From Brasilonema angustatum HA4187-MV1 (GTDB taxonomy: Bacteria; Cyanobacteriota; Cyanobacteriia; Cyanobacteriales; Nostocaceae): a stretch of 64,000 bases of DNA. A program made the position numbers and the translations under genes. Numbering within the stretch: the stretch's first letter is position 1; every line of letters begins with the position of its first letter. This document shows positions 1 through 7,779 of this stretch, piece after piece. The stretch covers positions 1 to 64,000 of the forward strand of contig JAHHGV010000002.1 of NCBI GenBank assembly GCA_019359695.1, in the 5' to 3' direction. The notes under the pieces were generated by a model. It saw nothing but the letters and a program-made list of their open reading frames with translations, was not told the DNA's origin and made no database searches.

Positions 1-1020
1 ACTCGCCACTGCCAACCAGATTCAGGATTCCCCTTACAAAGCCAATGCCTTAAGTTCCATTGCCCAAGCCATTGGCAAGCTCAACCAACCGGATAAAGCC
101 GCTGATTTGCTCAAGCAAGCACTCGCCTCTGCCAACCAGATTCAGGATTCCTTTAACAAAGCCAGAGCCTTAAGTTCCATTGCCCAAGCCATTGGCAAGC
201 TCAACCAACCGGATAAAGCCGCTGATTTGCTCAAGCAAGCACTCGCCACTGCCAACCAGATTCAGTATTCCTCTTACAAAGCCTATGCCTTAAGTTCCAT
301 TGCCCAAGCCATTGGCAAGCTCAACCAACCGGATAAAGCCGCTGATTTGCTCAAGCAAGCACTCGCCACTGCCAACCAGATTCAGGATTCCCGTTACAAA
401 GCCAATGCCTTAAGTTCCATTGCCCAAGCCATTGGCAAGCTCAACCAACCGGATAAAGCCGCTGATTTGCTCAAGCAAGCACTCGCCACTGCCAACCAGA
501 TGAAGCAATCCTCTTACAAACCCAATGTCTTAAGTTACATTGCCCAAGCCTATGGCAAGCTCAACCAACCGGATAAAGCCGCTGATTTGCTCAAGCAAGC
601 ACTCGCCACTGCCAACCAGATTCAGCTATCCAATTCCAAAGCCTATGTCTTAAGTTCCATTGCCCAAGCCTATGGCAAGCTCAACCAACCGGATAAAGCC
701 GCTGATTTGCTCAAGCAAGCACTCGCCTCTGCCAACCAGATTCAGGAATCCTCTAACAAAGCCTATGTCTTAAGTCCCATTGCCCAAGCCATTGGCAAGC
801 TCAACCAACCGGATAAAGCCGCTGATTTGCTCAAGCAAGTGATCGCCACTGCCAACCAGATTCAGGATTCCCGTTACAAAGCCAATGCCTTAAGTTCCAT
901 TGCCCAAGCCATTGGCAAGCTCAACCAACCGGATAAAGCCGCTGATTTGCTCAAGCAAGCACTCGCCACTGCCAACCAGATTCAGGATTCCTCTTACAAA
1001 GCCAGAGTCTTAAGTTCCAT
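1..1020 (+). repeat. 120-bp tandem coding repeat, about 8.5 copies
   Basis: Every 120 bases the same sequence begins again (positions 1, 121, 241, 361, 481, 601, 721, 841, 961). Differences are confined to a few codons, mostly around offsets 21-50 of each unit. The near-identity at synonymous sites indicates recent amplification or ongoing gene conversion. The array runs off the left edge of the window. Confidence 0.95.
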
Positions 1021-1192
1021 TGCCGAAGCAGCAGCGAACCTGAAAAACTGGGGACAGGCACTGCAAGTCGCGCAACAATGTTCCAGTGACGATTGTAAGG
1101 TGGAATCGCTGACGAAGGTTTTAACGGTTCATGCCGAGCAGAAGCATCCTGAATTGAAGGAGGAGAAGGAGAATGAGGAGGCGGATGAGTGA
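2..1192 (+). CDS. TPR-like 40-residue repeat protein (5' end outside window)
   Basis: The frame is open from the first bases of the window, so this is the C-terminal part of a longer protein. It consists of about eight and a half copies of a 40-residue helical repeat (consensus core SSIAQAIGKLNQPDKAADLL, then KQALATANQIQ). A unique acidic tail begins near SIAEAAANLKNWGQ and ends in a Glu-rich stretch. The pattern (SIA, KA, A.LL..AL) resembles TPR-type alpha-alpha repeats used as protein-binding scaffolds. A CHAT-domain gene follows 104 bp downstream on the same strand, and TPR and CHAT modules often occur together in cyanobacteria. Function is not known; a sensor or adaptor role is inference. 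Confidence 0.8.
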   Translation, partial: LATANQIQDSPYKANALSSIAQAIGKLNQPDKAADLLKQALASANQIQDSFNKARALSSIAQAIGKLNQPDKAADLLKQALATANQIQYSSYKAYALSSIAQAIGKLNQPDKAADLLKQALATANQIQDSRYKANALSSIAQAIGKLNQPDKAADLLKQALATANQMKQSSYKPNVLSYIAQAYGKLNQPDKAADLLKQALATANQIQLSNSKAYVLSSIAQAYGKLNQPDKAADLLKQALASANQIQESSNKAYVLSPIAQAIGKLNQPDKAADLLKQVIATANQIQDSRYKANALSSIAQAIGKLNQPDKAADLLKQALATANQIQDSSYKARVLSSIAEAAANLKNWGQALQVAQQCSSDDCKVESLTKVLTVHAEQKHPELKEEKENEEADE

Positions 1193-1296
1193 ATTTTTTT
1201 CAAACAGCGATAATTAGCGAACAGTCAAAAGTCAAAAGTAATAACATAAATAATTTTGCGTAACCACTTATATAAAAAACCATATCAAATAACACC

Positions 1297-2019
1297 GTGA
1301 AAAAAATTCTCATCCTCTCCGCCAACCCCAAAAACACAAGTCATTTGCGCCTAGATGAAGAGGTGCGGGAAATCAAAAACACACTGCAACTCTCTCCAAA
1401 TCGAGACGAATTTCAAATCATCACAGAATCTGCGGTACGAGTGGATGATTTAACCCGCTTTTTGTCTCACCATCAACCAACAATTGTTCACTTTTCTGGA
1501 CACGGCTCTGGTACTGATGGATTAGCTTTGGAAGATAATTCTGGACACGTGCAACTTGTCAGTACACAAGCGCTGGCAAAGCTATTTGATTTGTTTCAAG
1601 AACAGGTTGAGTGTGTTTTACTCAACGCCTGCTACAGCGAACCACAAGCCACAGCAATTCACCAATACATTGATTGCGTGGTGGGGATGAATCAGGCAAT
1701 TGGAGATACGGCAGCAATTAAGTTTAGCGTTGGATTTTATACTGCCTTAGCAGCACTCAGGAATTATGAAGATTGTTTTCAAATGGGTTGTACATCTATT
1801 GATTTGCAGGGAATTCCAGAGTATTTAACCCCAGCAATCAAAATTAGGCGACGGCGTTATCAGACAGTACAGGCAACAAATCCAGCCAAATCGGACAAGG
1901 ATAATGGTATGAATAATGACAATAAAGGCGGACAAAACCGTTCAGTTTCTATTGGGGGTAATGCCACTGGTAGCGCAATTATAACGGGAGATAGTAGCAC
2001 TGCAAACGTCAGCAACTAG
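1297..2019 (+). CDS. Stand-alone CHAT-domain (caspase-like) protein
   Basis: A 240-aa protein starting at GTG. The fold looks like a short CHAT (caspase HetF-associated with TPRs) domain: the beta strand KKILILSANP at the N-terminus, the His motif HFSGHG with His69, and the Cys motif LLNACYS with Cys112, giving an intact dyad. After a basic linker the C-terminus is Gly/Ser/Thr-rich (about residues 212-240, SIGGNATGSAIITGD), a glycine-rich tail I associate with cyanobacterial effector-type proteins. It lies just downstream of the TPR-like repeat gene, a plausible partner. CHAT proteins of this size are presumed proteases; substrate and trigger are unknown. Confidence 0.8.
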   Translation: MKKILILSANPKNTSHLRLDEEVREIKNTLQLSPNRDEFQIITESAVRVDDLTRFLSHHQPTIVHFSGHGSGTDGLALEDNSGHVQLVSTQALAKLFDLFQEQVECVLLNACYSEPQATAIHQYIDCVVGMNQAIGDTAAIKFSVGFYTALAALRNYEDCFQMGCTSIDLQGIPEYLTPAIKIRRRRYQTVQATNPAKSDKDNGMNNDNKGGQNRSVSIGGNATGSAIITGDSSTANVSN

Positions 2020-2029
2020 GGGTGTAGGC

Positions 2030-2205
2030 AATACGGTTCGGATAAGATCCCCCCGCCTGCGGCGACCCCCTTAAAAAGGGGGTAAAAGAGGGTTAAAAGC
2101 CCCCTTTTTAAGGGGAGCCAGCGCGGTCTTGGGGGTTTCCCCCATGAGCGACTGGCGTGGTTGGGGGGATCTCCCTTAAGAAAAACAAGCTAACCGAACC
2201 GTATT
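2030..2205. mobile_element. MITE-like element with 12-bp terminal inverted repeats
   Basis: Perfect terminal inverted repeats AATACGGTTCGG (2030-2041) and CCGAACCGTATT (2194-2205) enclose 152 bp of non-coding, hairpin-rich sequence (CCCCCTT/AAGGGGG stems). The 10-mer GGGGTGTAGG flanks both ends (2019-2028 and 2207-2216), as expected for a target duplication or for insertion into a local repeat. There is no transposase, so it is probably a non-autonomous element. Confidence 0.6.
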
Positions 2206-2279
2206 GGGGGTGTAGGAGGGTAAGGGTATACGAGGAATATTTTCCCACACTCCTCCACTCCCCCACTCACCTACTTATC

Positions 2280-2900
2280 TCACGCTCCTTCAATGGCGGC
2301 GACGACACCAAATACTAGAAACAAAAACCCACCGAAAAAGGTGAGTGTCCGTTCAGAAATTCGTCCTGCTAACATTCTGCCGCCAATAACTGCAATCGCA
2401 GCACAAATGGCATGTCCCAAAATAGCACCCGCTGTCACCCCAATGGCGTTATTTCCTGCGGCGAGGGCAATTGTGGCAATTTGTGTGCGATCGCCCCACT
2501 CTGCCATAAATGTCAGTACAAAGGCTTCTGTTAAAATTGCTAAAGCATTTTTGTTTTTCGGCTGTTTGAGATCTCGCTGTTTCACTGCAGCTTCTGCCTC
2601 GTGCACAACTTCTGCATCGCAACTAGAAGCAGGCATTCGACTTGCATCAAAAAGTAGCTTTATACCAAAGGCAAAAAATAAAGCTATCTCCGCAAAATGA
2701 ATATAAACTTTTGGAAGTGCGGAAACTGCGTGTCCTACGACAACAGAAAGTATTGTCATTGCAGCTAAAGCCGCTATCACACCTGTGAATACAAGCACCC
2801 GTGAGTTACGCATCGCTAAAATCACGGCGATAAAGAATGTTTTATCTCCTAGTTCCGAAACCGTAATCAGCAACAAAGCTGCAGTAAAACCTGTTAACAC
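2280..2900 (-). CDS. mnx: TMEM165/GDT1 (UPF0016) family manganese exporter
   Basis: An integral membrane protein of 206 aa with the two family signatures, SELGDKTFF near the N-terminus and AEWGDRTQI in the second half. Their acidic residues bind the transported cation. In cyanobacteria the homologue (Mnx) exports Mn2+ from the cytoplasm to the thylakoid lumen; that function is taken from the family. I start at GTG 2900 because AAGGAG lies 9 nt upstream, the protein then begins right at the first conserved helix, and a longer TTG-initiated reading (from 3011) would translate through the riboswitch aptamer. The Mn-sensing leader supports the Mn assignment. Confidence 0.85.
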   Translation of the reverse strand: MLTGFTAALLLITVSELGDKTFFIAVILAMRNSRVLVFTGVIAALAAMTILSVVVGHAVSALPKVYIHFAEIALFFAFGIKLLFDASRMPASSCDAEVVHEAEAAVKQRDLKQPKNKNALAILTEAFVLTFMAEWGDRTQIATIALAAGNNAIGVTAGAILGHAICAAIAVIGGRMLAGRISERTLTFFGGFLFLVFGVVAAIEGA

Positions 2901-3107
2901 TCTCTCAAGCTCCTTTAAGAATCTTTCTCTTGTGTGAGCTTGATGCGAGCAGTGAGACTCCACCAAGCTCACAGTTGTACTGTGTGAACTTAGTGAAAGT
3001 CTCACTTCCAAGAAGCTAATTGCTTACTTGTCACCTGAACCAGGCTTATTGCCAGTATGTTGATTCAAGTGTACTGGTCAGTCTTCTGCCAGCAGCTACT
3101 CCCTTTC
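2901..3107 (-). promoter_or_regulatory. yybP-ykoY-type Mn2+ riboswitch leader of the exporter
   Basis: On the minus strand, 3107-2995 shows the yybP-ykoY aptamer hallmarks: P1 strand GAAAG followed by GGAGTAG, and about 90 nt later GTGAGA followed by CTTTC closing P1. An outer ACTT/AAGT pairing extends the stem. The family senses Mn2+ and commonly controls Mn exporters. Between aptamer and gene the leader holds AGTCTCACT (top-strand 2951-2959), exactly complementary to AGTGAGACT inside the aptamer (2998-3006). This gives an obvious switching helix. Assignment is by eye; no covariance search was run. Confidence 0.8.
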
Positions 3108-3468
3108 TTTTAAGTAATTATACATCTATCCAGAGTTGTAGTAAAGCAATGGTTCACTTATTCAGTTATCAGTTTCCGTTAACCCACGCCAACTCTGGTA
3201 CAACGCCGCAGCAGCAACGCCAGGTGCTGCATTTTATGTTGGCTATTTCCATCAGGGGCGCTTTAAACAAGCATTATGCTGGGACTATTGCACCACTATA
3301 GATGAGTTGAGGCATAAGTTAAGGCAAATCCTTAATTCCATCTCTGCGGAAGCGATGCTCTGAAGGGAGCAACCATCGGTGATCGCTTCTATTTGTGTAG
3401 CTGAACACCTAAAATAGTTATCTCAATTGCCTAGGAACTTGAATAAGTAGCCAATTTTCTGGCGATGA
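3108..3468. other. Intergenic region, no gene recognised
   Basis: Holds the upstream part of the exporter leader and promoter and the 3' flank of the dehydrogenase gene. A 93-codon plus-strand reading frame here overlaps the aptamer and resembles nothing; I do not call it. Confidence 0.5.
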
Positions 3469-4341
3469 TTATGCACCATCAGTTGATGCATTAATTGCAG
3501 AAAAAATTGATGAGTAATCTGCATCAGAAAATGACATTTTCATTGCCATATCTATGATGTCGCGTACACCCTCGATGCTGCTGAGATTTAAACTAGTAGA
3601 TCTCGCCTCTGAGATGAACAAATCTATATCTTTCATCAAGTGTTTTGTCGGAAAATTCGCATTAGCATAATCGCTGTCAAGCATCCGTTGCAATTTTTTG
3701 TCAAAGGTGGGTGCGTAAAGAGCACTCTGGCGCAAAACGTACATAAACAAATCCACATTGATACCTTGATGCTGGGCAAAACCAACACTCAGGGCAAAAG
3801 CTGTTGTTAGGGAAGCAATGAGTTGATTTAACGCCAGTTTCAGCGCCGAGGCAGATCCTACAGGACCTACAAGTAAAGGTTCTGGACCAAAATGTTTGAA
3901 TAACTCCAGGTGGCGTTGATATTGTTCTTGGTGTGCGCCTACCATCACAATCAGTTTGCCATCTTTGACCTCTGGAATGCTACCCAAAACAGGTGCTTCT
4001 AAATACTCACCACCAGCAGCAACAACTGCATCTCTAATTTCTTTACTTTCTGTGGGAGTAATTGTCCCCATTTGAATAATGCTATGTCCGGGAACAGTTT
4101 GCCAAGACCGATCCGAAAGCAAAACACTGTATATAGCTCCAGCATTACTCAGCATAAGAATGCTACAATCAGCAGCATTAATTGCTTGGTAGGGGCGTTT
4201 TACCACTTGAGCACCAGCTGCTTTGAGTGGTTCTAACTTTTCTGGGGTGCGGTTGTAAGCAATAACCTCTATATTCGCCTCTAACAACCTTTGAGCCATC
4301 GGTAGTCCCATCAATCCAGTCCCCAGAAATGCTACCTTCAT
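3469..4341 (-). CDS. NAD(P)-dependent beta-hydroxyacid dehydrogenase
   Basis: 290 aa, of the 3-hydroxyisobutyrate dehydrogenase / glyoxylate-succinic semialdehyde reductase family. The N-terminal Rossmann motif is FLGTGLMGLPMA, followed by NRTPEKL, typical of NADP-preferring members. Other family segments are GGEYLEAPVLGS (substrate loop) and GSASALKLALNQL carrying the catalytic Lys. The start at 4341 is chosen because AAGGAAGGTG lies just upstream and the Rossmann strand begins immediately; the 32-residue upstream extension is not conserved in character. Exact substrate cannot be told from sequence. Confidence 0.9.
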   Translation of the reverse strand: MKVAFLGTGLMGLPMAQRLLEANIEVIAYNRTPEKLEPLKAAGAQVVKRPYQAINAADCSILMLSNAGAIYSVLLSDRSWQTVPGHSIIQMGTITPTESKEIRDAVVAAGGEYLEAPVLGSIPEVKDGKLIVMVGAHQEQYQRHLELFKHFGPEPLLVGPVGSASALKLALNQLIASLTTAFALSVGFAQHQGINVDLFMYVLRQSALYAPTFDKKLQRMLDSDYANANFPTKHLMKDIDLFISEARSTSLNLSSIEGVRDIIDMAMKMSFSDADYSSIFSAINASTDGA

Positions 4342-4591
4342 TTTTTCACCTTCCTTAATAAGCGATCGCTTTTTCTGATAATTCGTTTTCAGAATTATTT
4401 CTTGCAAAAATCCGATTTGGTGGGTATTTACAACCACGCAGAATTTATTTCATTTCTAAAAATGACTTTTGCAAGACGTCTATTCTTTAGAAAGTGGGGA
4501 ATTGGCTTGAGTGAAGCAGTCACCAAAACAAGACTTGTCTCCCTTGTTGGCTTTCTCACTCCCTCCCTCAAGAGTGTCCCCGCTTTCTCCA

Positions 4592-4687
4592 TCAGCCACC
4601 TGCTGCAAAAGTCACCATAATCATCACTGAGAGTAAAAGACCTGGACTCAGTAGCAACACTAACATCAAAAGATCATGAGAACTCAT
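4592..4687 (-). CDS. 31-aa putative single-helix membrane protein
   Basis: ATG at 4687 preceded by GGAGAG 8 nt upstream opens a 31-residue frame ending in TGA. After the polar start MSSHD, the protein is almost wholly hydrophobic (LLMLVLLLSPGLLLSVMIMV) and ends in AAGG, the size and character of the small one-helix subunits of thylakoid complexes. I compared it from memory with PetL/M/N, PsbM/T/X, Psb30, PsaM and KdpF and found no convincing match. It stands alone on the minus strand between the dehydrogenase and the methyltransferase genes. Real gene status is plausible but unproven. Confidence 0.45.
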   Translation of the reverse strand: MSSHDLLMLVLLLSPGLLLSVMIMVTFAAGG

Positions 4688-4779
4688 AATTATTACTCTC
4701 CAAAAGATATAATTGCGAATGTAATCACTGCTATAGTAGACCAACAATCACCAACACACTGTTAATAGAGCTTAATTTT

Positions 4780-6150
4780 TCATGATATTTGCATTTGCTC
4801 TGGCACACTCAGTCCTTTTAATGGTTGTGTAGCTTCTTGCTTGGTTAGTCCTTTGGCTTGAACCAGGACACCAAATCCACCAATACCCAAAGGATCTAAA
4901 AGCTGATGCAGGACATCCCGACGGTGCAGCAACTGTGAGATGGGTTGCTGTGTGTAAGAGAGGGCAGCAATTCGTTCTCCCAAGCCCAAAGCCATCAAAA
5001 ACAACGCCTGCTGCGTAAAACCAACTTTATCTAATCCGCAGCGATCGCCCCATCTTTCCAAAGCAGTAAAATCTATATGAGCCGTGATATCTTGTTTCCC
5101 AAGATTGATGTACGGGTCATTATGGCGTTGATGATTGTAGTAACACTGTAACGTACCTTGCGATCGCATGGGATTATAATAACGACTAGCAGGGTAACCA
5201 TAATCAATCGTCAACAGAAATCCACGCTGCAAACGCTCTGCCACTAAACTCAACCAATCCAATGCAGCTAAGTTAACCTCACTACGATAACCATCAGCGT
5301 AAGAACTGATATTTATTCCTACAAGTTCAAAATATTCCTCAAGTTTGGTTGTTGAAGGTGTATCTGCAACTTCCACAAATGATGCTACAGGAGTAGAAAT
5401 AGATACGGGAATTTTTGACTGCTCCCTGCTCCCTGCTCCCTGCTTCCTGCTTCCTGCTCCCTGCTCCCTGCTTCCTGCTCCCTGCTCCCTGCTCCCTGCT
5501 CCCTGCTTCCTGCTTCCTGCTCCCTGCTCCCTGCTCCCTGCTCCCTGCTCCCTGCTCCCTGCTCCCTGCTCCCTGTTAAGCGTTCCCTCTTCCTGTGTAG
5601 TGACAAAAATCTCCTGCAATTGTCCTTCTTGCAAAACAAATTGATGCACAGGTAAAGCATCCACCAACTCATTAGAAAAAAAGCAGCCAGTGACAGAGTG
5701 AGTTGGAATCTCCTCCAAATTGAACCAGCGTACAGAAAATTCTCGCAGCTGTTGCTGTTGTTCTTCCCTTAAAACTGAAGATTTTTCAACAATCACATAA
5801 TCTAGAGCATTGAAAAAATCAGGATACTGCTGCTTAATATACTTAAGAATATCTAAAGCCAACAGTCCTTGACCTGCTCCCATTTCTACCAGAGAAAATG
5901 GTACAGGTTGCCCTAAAATTTCCCACATTTGGAAAAATTGTACCGCCAGTAACTCACCAAAGTCAGCACCAAGGTGAACAGAAGTAAAAAAATCACCTTC
6001 CTTTCCCAGCTTCAGCGCCTTTGTGGAATAGTAACCAGTTTGCGGATGATATAACACCATGTCCATATACTCAGCGAAAGTGATTCGCTTTTGGGGACTT
6101 GTCGTGATCCGGTGTGCGATCGCTTTACATAGTTCTTGATTGGAAGGCAT
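4780..6150 (-). CDS. NDUFAF7/MidA-type class I SAM-dependent methyltransferase with repeat insert
   Basis: 456 aa. Family features in order: substrate/N-terminal segment ITFAEYMDMVLYHPQTGYY (about 23-41), SAM-binding motif LVEMGAGQGLLALD (87-100), FFSNELVDALPVHQF (157-171), and DYGYPASRYY near residue 330. In mitochondria NDUFAF7 dimethylates an Arg of the complex I subunit NDUFS2; the homologous subunit gene ndhH lies directly upstream on the same strand, 274 bp away. Residues about 193-245 are seven copies of REQGAGS or RKQGAGS encoded by a heptanucleotide array, inserted in a variable region between conserved strands. The enzyme core looks intact. Confidence 0.85.
   Translation of the reverse strand: MPSNQELCKAIAHRITTSPQKRITFAEYMDMVLYHPQTGYYSTKALKLGKEGDFFTSVHLGADFGELLAVQFFQMWEILGQPVPFSLVEMGAGQGLLALDILKYIKQQYPDFFNALDYVIVEKSSVLREEQQQQLREFSVRWFNLEEIPTHSVTGCFFSNELVDALPVHQFVLQEGQLQEIFVTTQEEGTLNREQGAGSREQGAGSREQGAGSRKQGAGSREQGAGSREQGAGSRKQGAGSREQSKIPVSISTPVASFVEVADTPSTTKLEEYFELVGINISSYADGYRSEVNLAALDWLSLVAERLQRGFLLTIDYGYPASRYYNPMRSQGTLQCYYNHQRHNDPYINLGKQDITAHIDFTALERWGDRCGLDKVGFTQQALFLMALGLGERIAALSYTQQPISQLLHRRDVLHQLLDPLGIGGFGVLVQAKGLTKQEATQPLKGLSVPEQMQIS
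5420..5573. repeat. 22-copy heptanucleotide (TGCTCCC/TGCTTCC) array inside a coding region
   Basis: Twenty-two uninterrupted 7-mers, eighteen TGCTCCC and four TGCTTCC (top strand), lie within the NDUFAF7-like gene. Because 7 is not divisible by 3, all three frames give the same seven-residue cycle and none contains a stop on either strand. Similar GGGAGCA/GGGAACA tracts occur in intergenic DNA of this window, so the array belongs to the genome-wide heptamer repeat class. Confidence 0.97.
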
Positions 6151-6160
6151 AAGATTTTAA

Positions 6161-6223
6161 GGGAACAGGGAATAGGGAATAGGGAACAGGGAGTAGGGAG
6201 TAGGGAGTAGGGGGCAGGGAGCA
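6161..6223. repeat. Heptanucleotide array (GGGAACA/GGGAATA/GGGAGTA), 9 copies
   Basis: Nine consecutive degenerate 7-mers lie just upstream of the methyltransferase start codon. Further down, at 6312-6343, an 8-mer CCCTACAC-type tract follows. Both are non-coding. Confidence 0.9.
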
Positions 6224-6424
6224 CCGGAGAGAGGGAGAAAATAATTCACATGGATTAGTCTTCTGCTTGGCACCCTGCCCGCAATCGCAGCGTGCCTCTT
6301 TTCTTCTTCTCCCCCTACACCCCTACACCCCTACACCCCTAATACATACAGATAAACGCCAATAGAACAGAAAAATATCTGCGTCCATCGGCGTCCATCT
6401 GCGGTTCAAAAGTCCAAATTTTCC

Positions 6425-7609
6425 TTATCTATCTACAGAACCCATAATGATGTCAATACTACCGAGAATGACGACAACATCCGCCAGCTTCACACCTTTG
6501 AGTAGATGAGGCAGAATTTGCAGATTGTTGAAATCTGCTGCACGAATCTTCCACCGCCAAGGAAAGACGTTATCATCACCAATCAGATAAATTCCCACTT
6601 CACCTTTACCGCTTTCGATGCGAGAGTAAATTTCACCTTTAGGAATTTTGAAGGTGGGGGAAATTTTCTTGCTGATGTACTGGTAATCAAAGGCATCCCA
6701 CTCAGATTTTTTGCCTGCTGCTAAGCGCTTAGCTTCCAGGTTTTCGTAGGGACCACCGGGAAGTCCTTTAATGGCTTGTCTAAGAATTTTGACAGATTCG
6801 CGCATTTCCCGCATCCGTACGACATAACGGGCAAAGCAGTCACCAGCGGTTTCCCACTGGACGTCCCAGTCGAAATCATCGTAACATTCGTAGTGATCAA
6901 CTTTGCGTAAGTCCCACTTCACACCAGAAGCACGCAACATTGGACCAGAAAGTCCCCAGTTAATTGCTTCTTCACGAGTGATAGTGCCAATACCTTCAAC
7001 ACGACGTCGGAAGATGGGGTTATCGGTTACTAAGCGCTCGTACTCATCTATTTTAGGCGTGAAGTAGTCGCAGAAGTCGAGACATTTGTCAATCCAACCG
7101 TAGGGTAAGTCTACCGCCACGCCACCAATGCGGAAGTAGTTATTGTTGACCATGCGGTAACCTGTGGCGGCTTCCCACAGATCATAAATCAGTTCCCGTT
7201 CACGGAATTGGTAGAAGAAGGGAGTTTGAGCGCCCACATCAGCTAGGAATGGACCAAACCACAGTAAGTGGTTAGCGATGCGGTTCAACTCCAGCATGAT
7301 GACGCGGATGTAGCTGGCGCGTTTGGGGATGGGAATGTTTGCCAGTTTTTCTGGGGCGTTCACAGTCACGGCTTCGTTGAACATCCCCGCTGCGTAGTCC
7401 CACCGACTCACGTAGGGGACATACATAATGTTGGTGCGGTTCTCCGCAATCTTTTCCATTCCCCGGTGCAAGTAGCCGAGTACTGGTTCACAATCAATAA
7501 CATCCTCACCATCCAGAGTTACAATCAGTCTCAGCACCCCGTGCATTGAGGGATGGTGGGGACCCATGTTCAGCACCATGGGTTCAGTGCGGGTTTCTAA
7601 TCTTGCCAT
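6425..7609 (-). CDS. ndhH: NAD(P)H-quinone oxidoreductase subunit H
   Basis: 394 aa, full length for the cyanobacterial 49-kDa-type subunit of the NDH-1 complex, which carries electrons from ferredoxin to plastoquinone on the thylakoid membrane. Clear motifs are [17 protein letters not shown] (11-27), GYLHRGMEK (45-53), the [16 protein letters not shown] segment and the C-terminal [16 protein letters not shown]. Arg49 in YLHRGMEK corresponds to the Arg of mammalian NDUFS2 that is dimethylated by NDUFAF7, whose homologue is the next gene downstream. The start ATG is consistent with the usual N-terminus. Confidence 0.98.
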   Translation of the reverse strand: MARLETRTEPMVLNMGPHHPSMHGVLRLIVTLDGEDVIDCEPVLGYLHRGMEKIAENRTNIMYVPYVSRWDYAAGMFNEAVTVNAPEKLANIPIPKRASYIRVIMLELNRIANHLLWFGPFLADVGAQTPFFYQFRERELIYDLWEAATGYRMVNNNYFRIGGVAVDLPYGWIDKCLDFCDYFTPKIDEYERLVTDNPIFRRRVEGIGTITREEAINWGLSGPMLRASGVKWDLRKVDHYECYDDFDWDVQWETAGDCFARYVVRMREMRESVKILRQAIKGLPGGPYENLEAKRLAAGKKSEWDAFDYQYISKKISPTFKIPKGEIYSRIESGKGEVGIYLIGDDNVFPWRWKIRAADFNNLQILPHLLKGVKLADVVVILGSIDIIMGSVDR

Positions 7610-7779
7610 AAAAAGAGTGTTCTCCGGTTTGGGAAAATTTTAAAATGGAACCGCGTAGCAGCAAAGAGCGCGAAGTAAGCAGTAAGTTGGAGAGAGGTTG
7701 GCAGTTGAGCGTTTTCGTTTGATGTTTCGTTTTATTGCACTTGTTCAACTATTATTATATGAAGCGTGAGATAGAGAGA

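Noticed and set aside
1-1020. Regular 120-bp repetition that could be mistaken for a CRISPR or satellite
   Set aside because: The whole unit repeats without unique spacers and is one continuous coding frame.
2293-2700. 135-codon plus-strand frame opposite the Mn exporter
   Set aside because: Shadow of the exporter gene; no domain, and the minus strand has the family motifs and SD.
2901-3011. 37-residue N-terminal extension of the Mn exporter (TTG start)
   Set aside because: It would translate part of the riboswitch aptamer; the GTG at 2900 has a good SD and family-like N-terminus.
5345-5672. Open frames on both strands across the heptamer array (CSLLPAP and REQGAG peptides)
   Set aside because: The 7-mer array has no stop in any frame, so overlapping frames are automatic by-products. 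The minus-strand methyltransferase frame explains the region.
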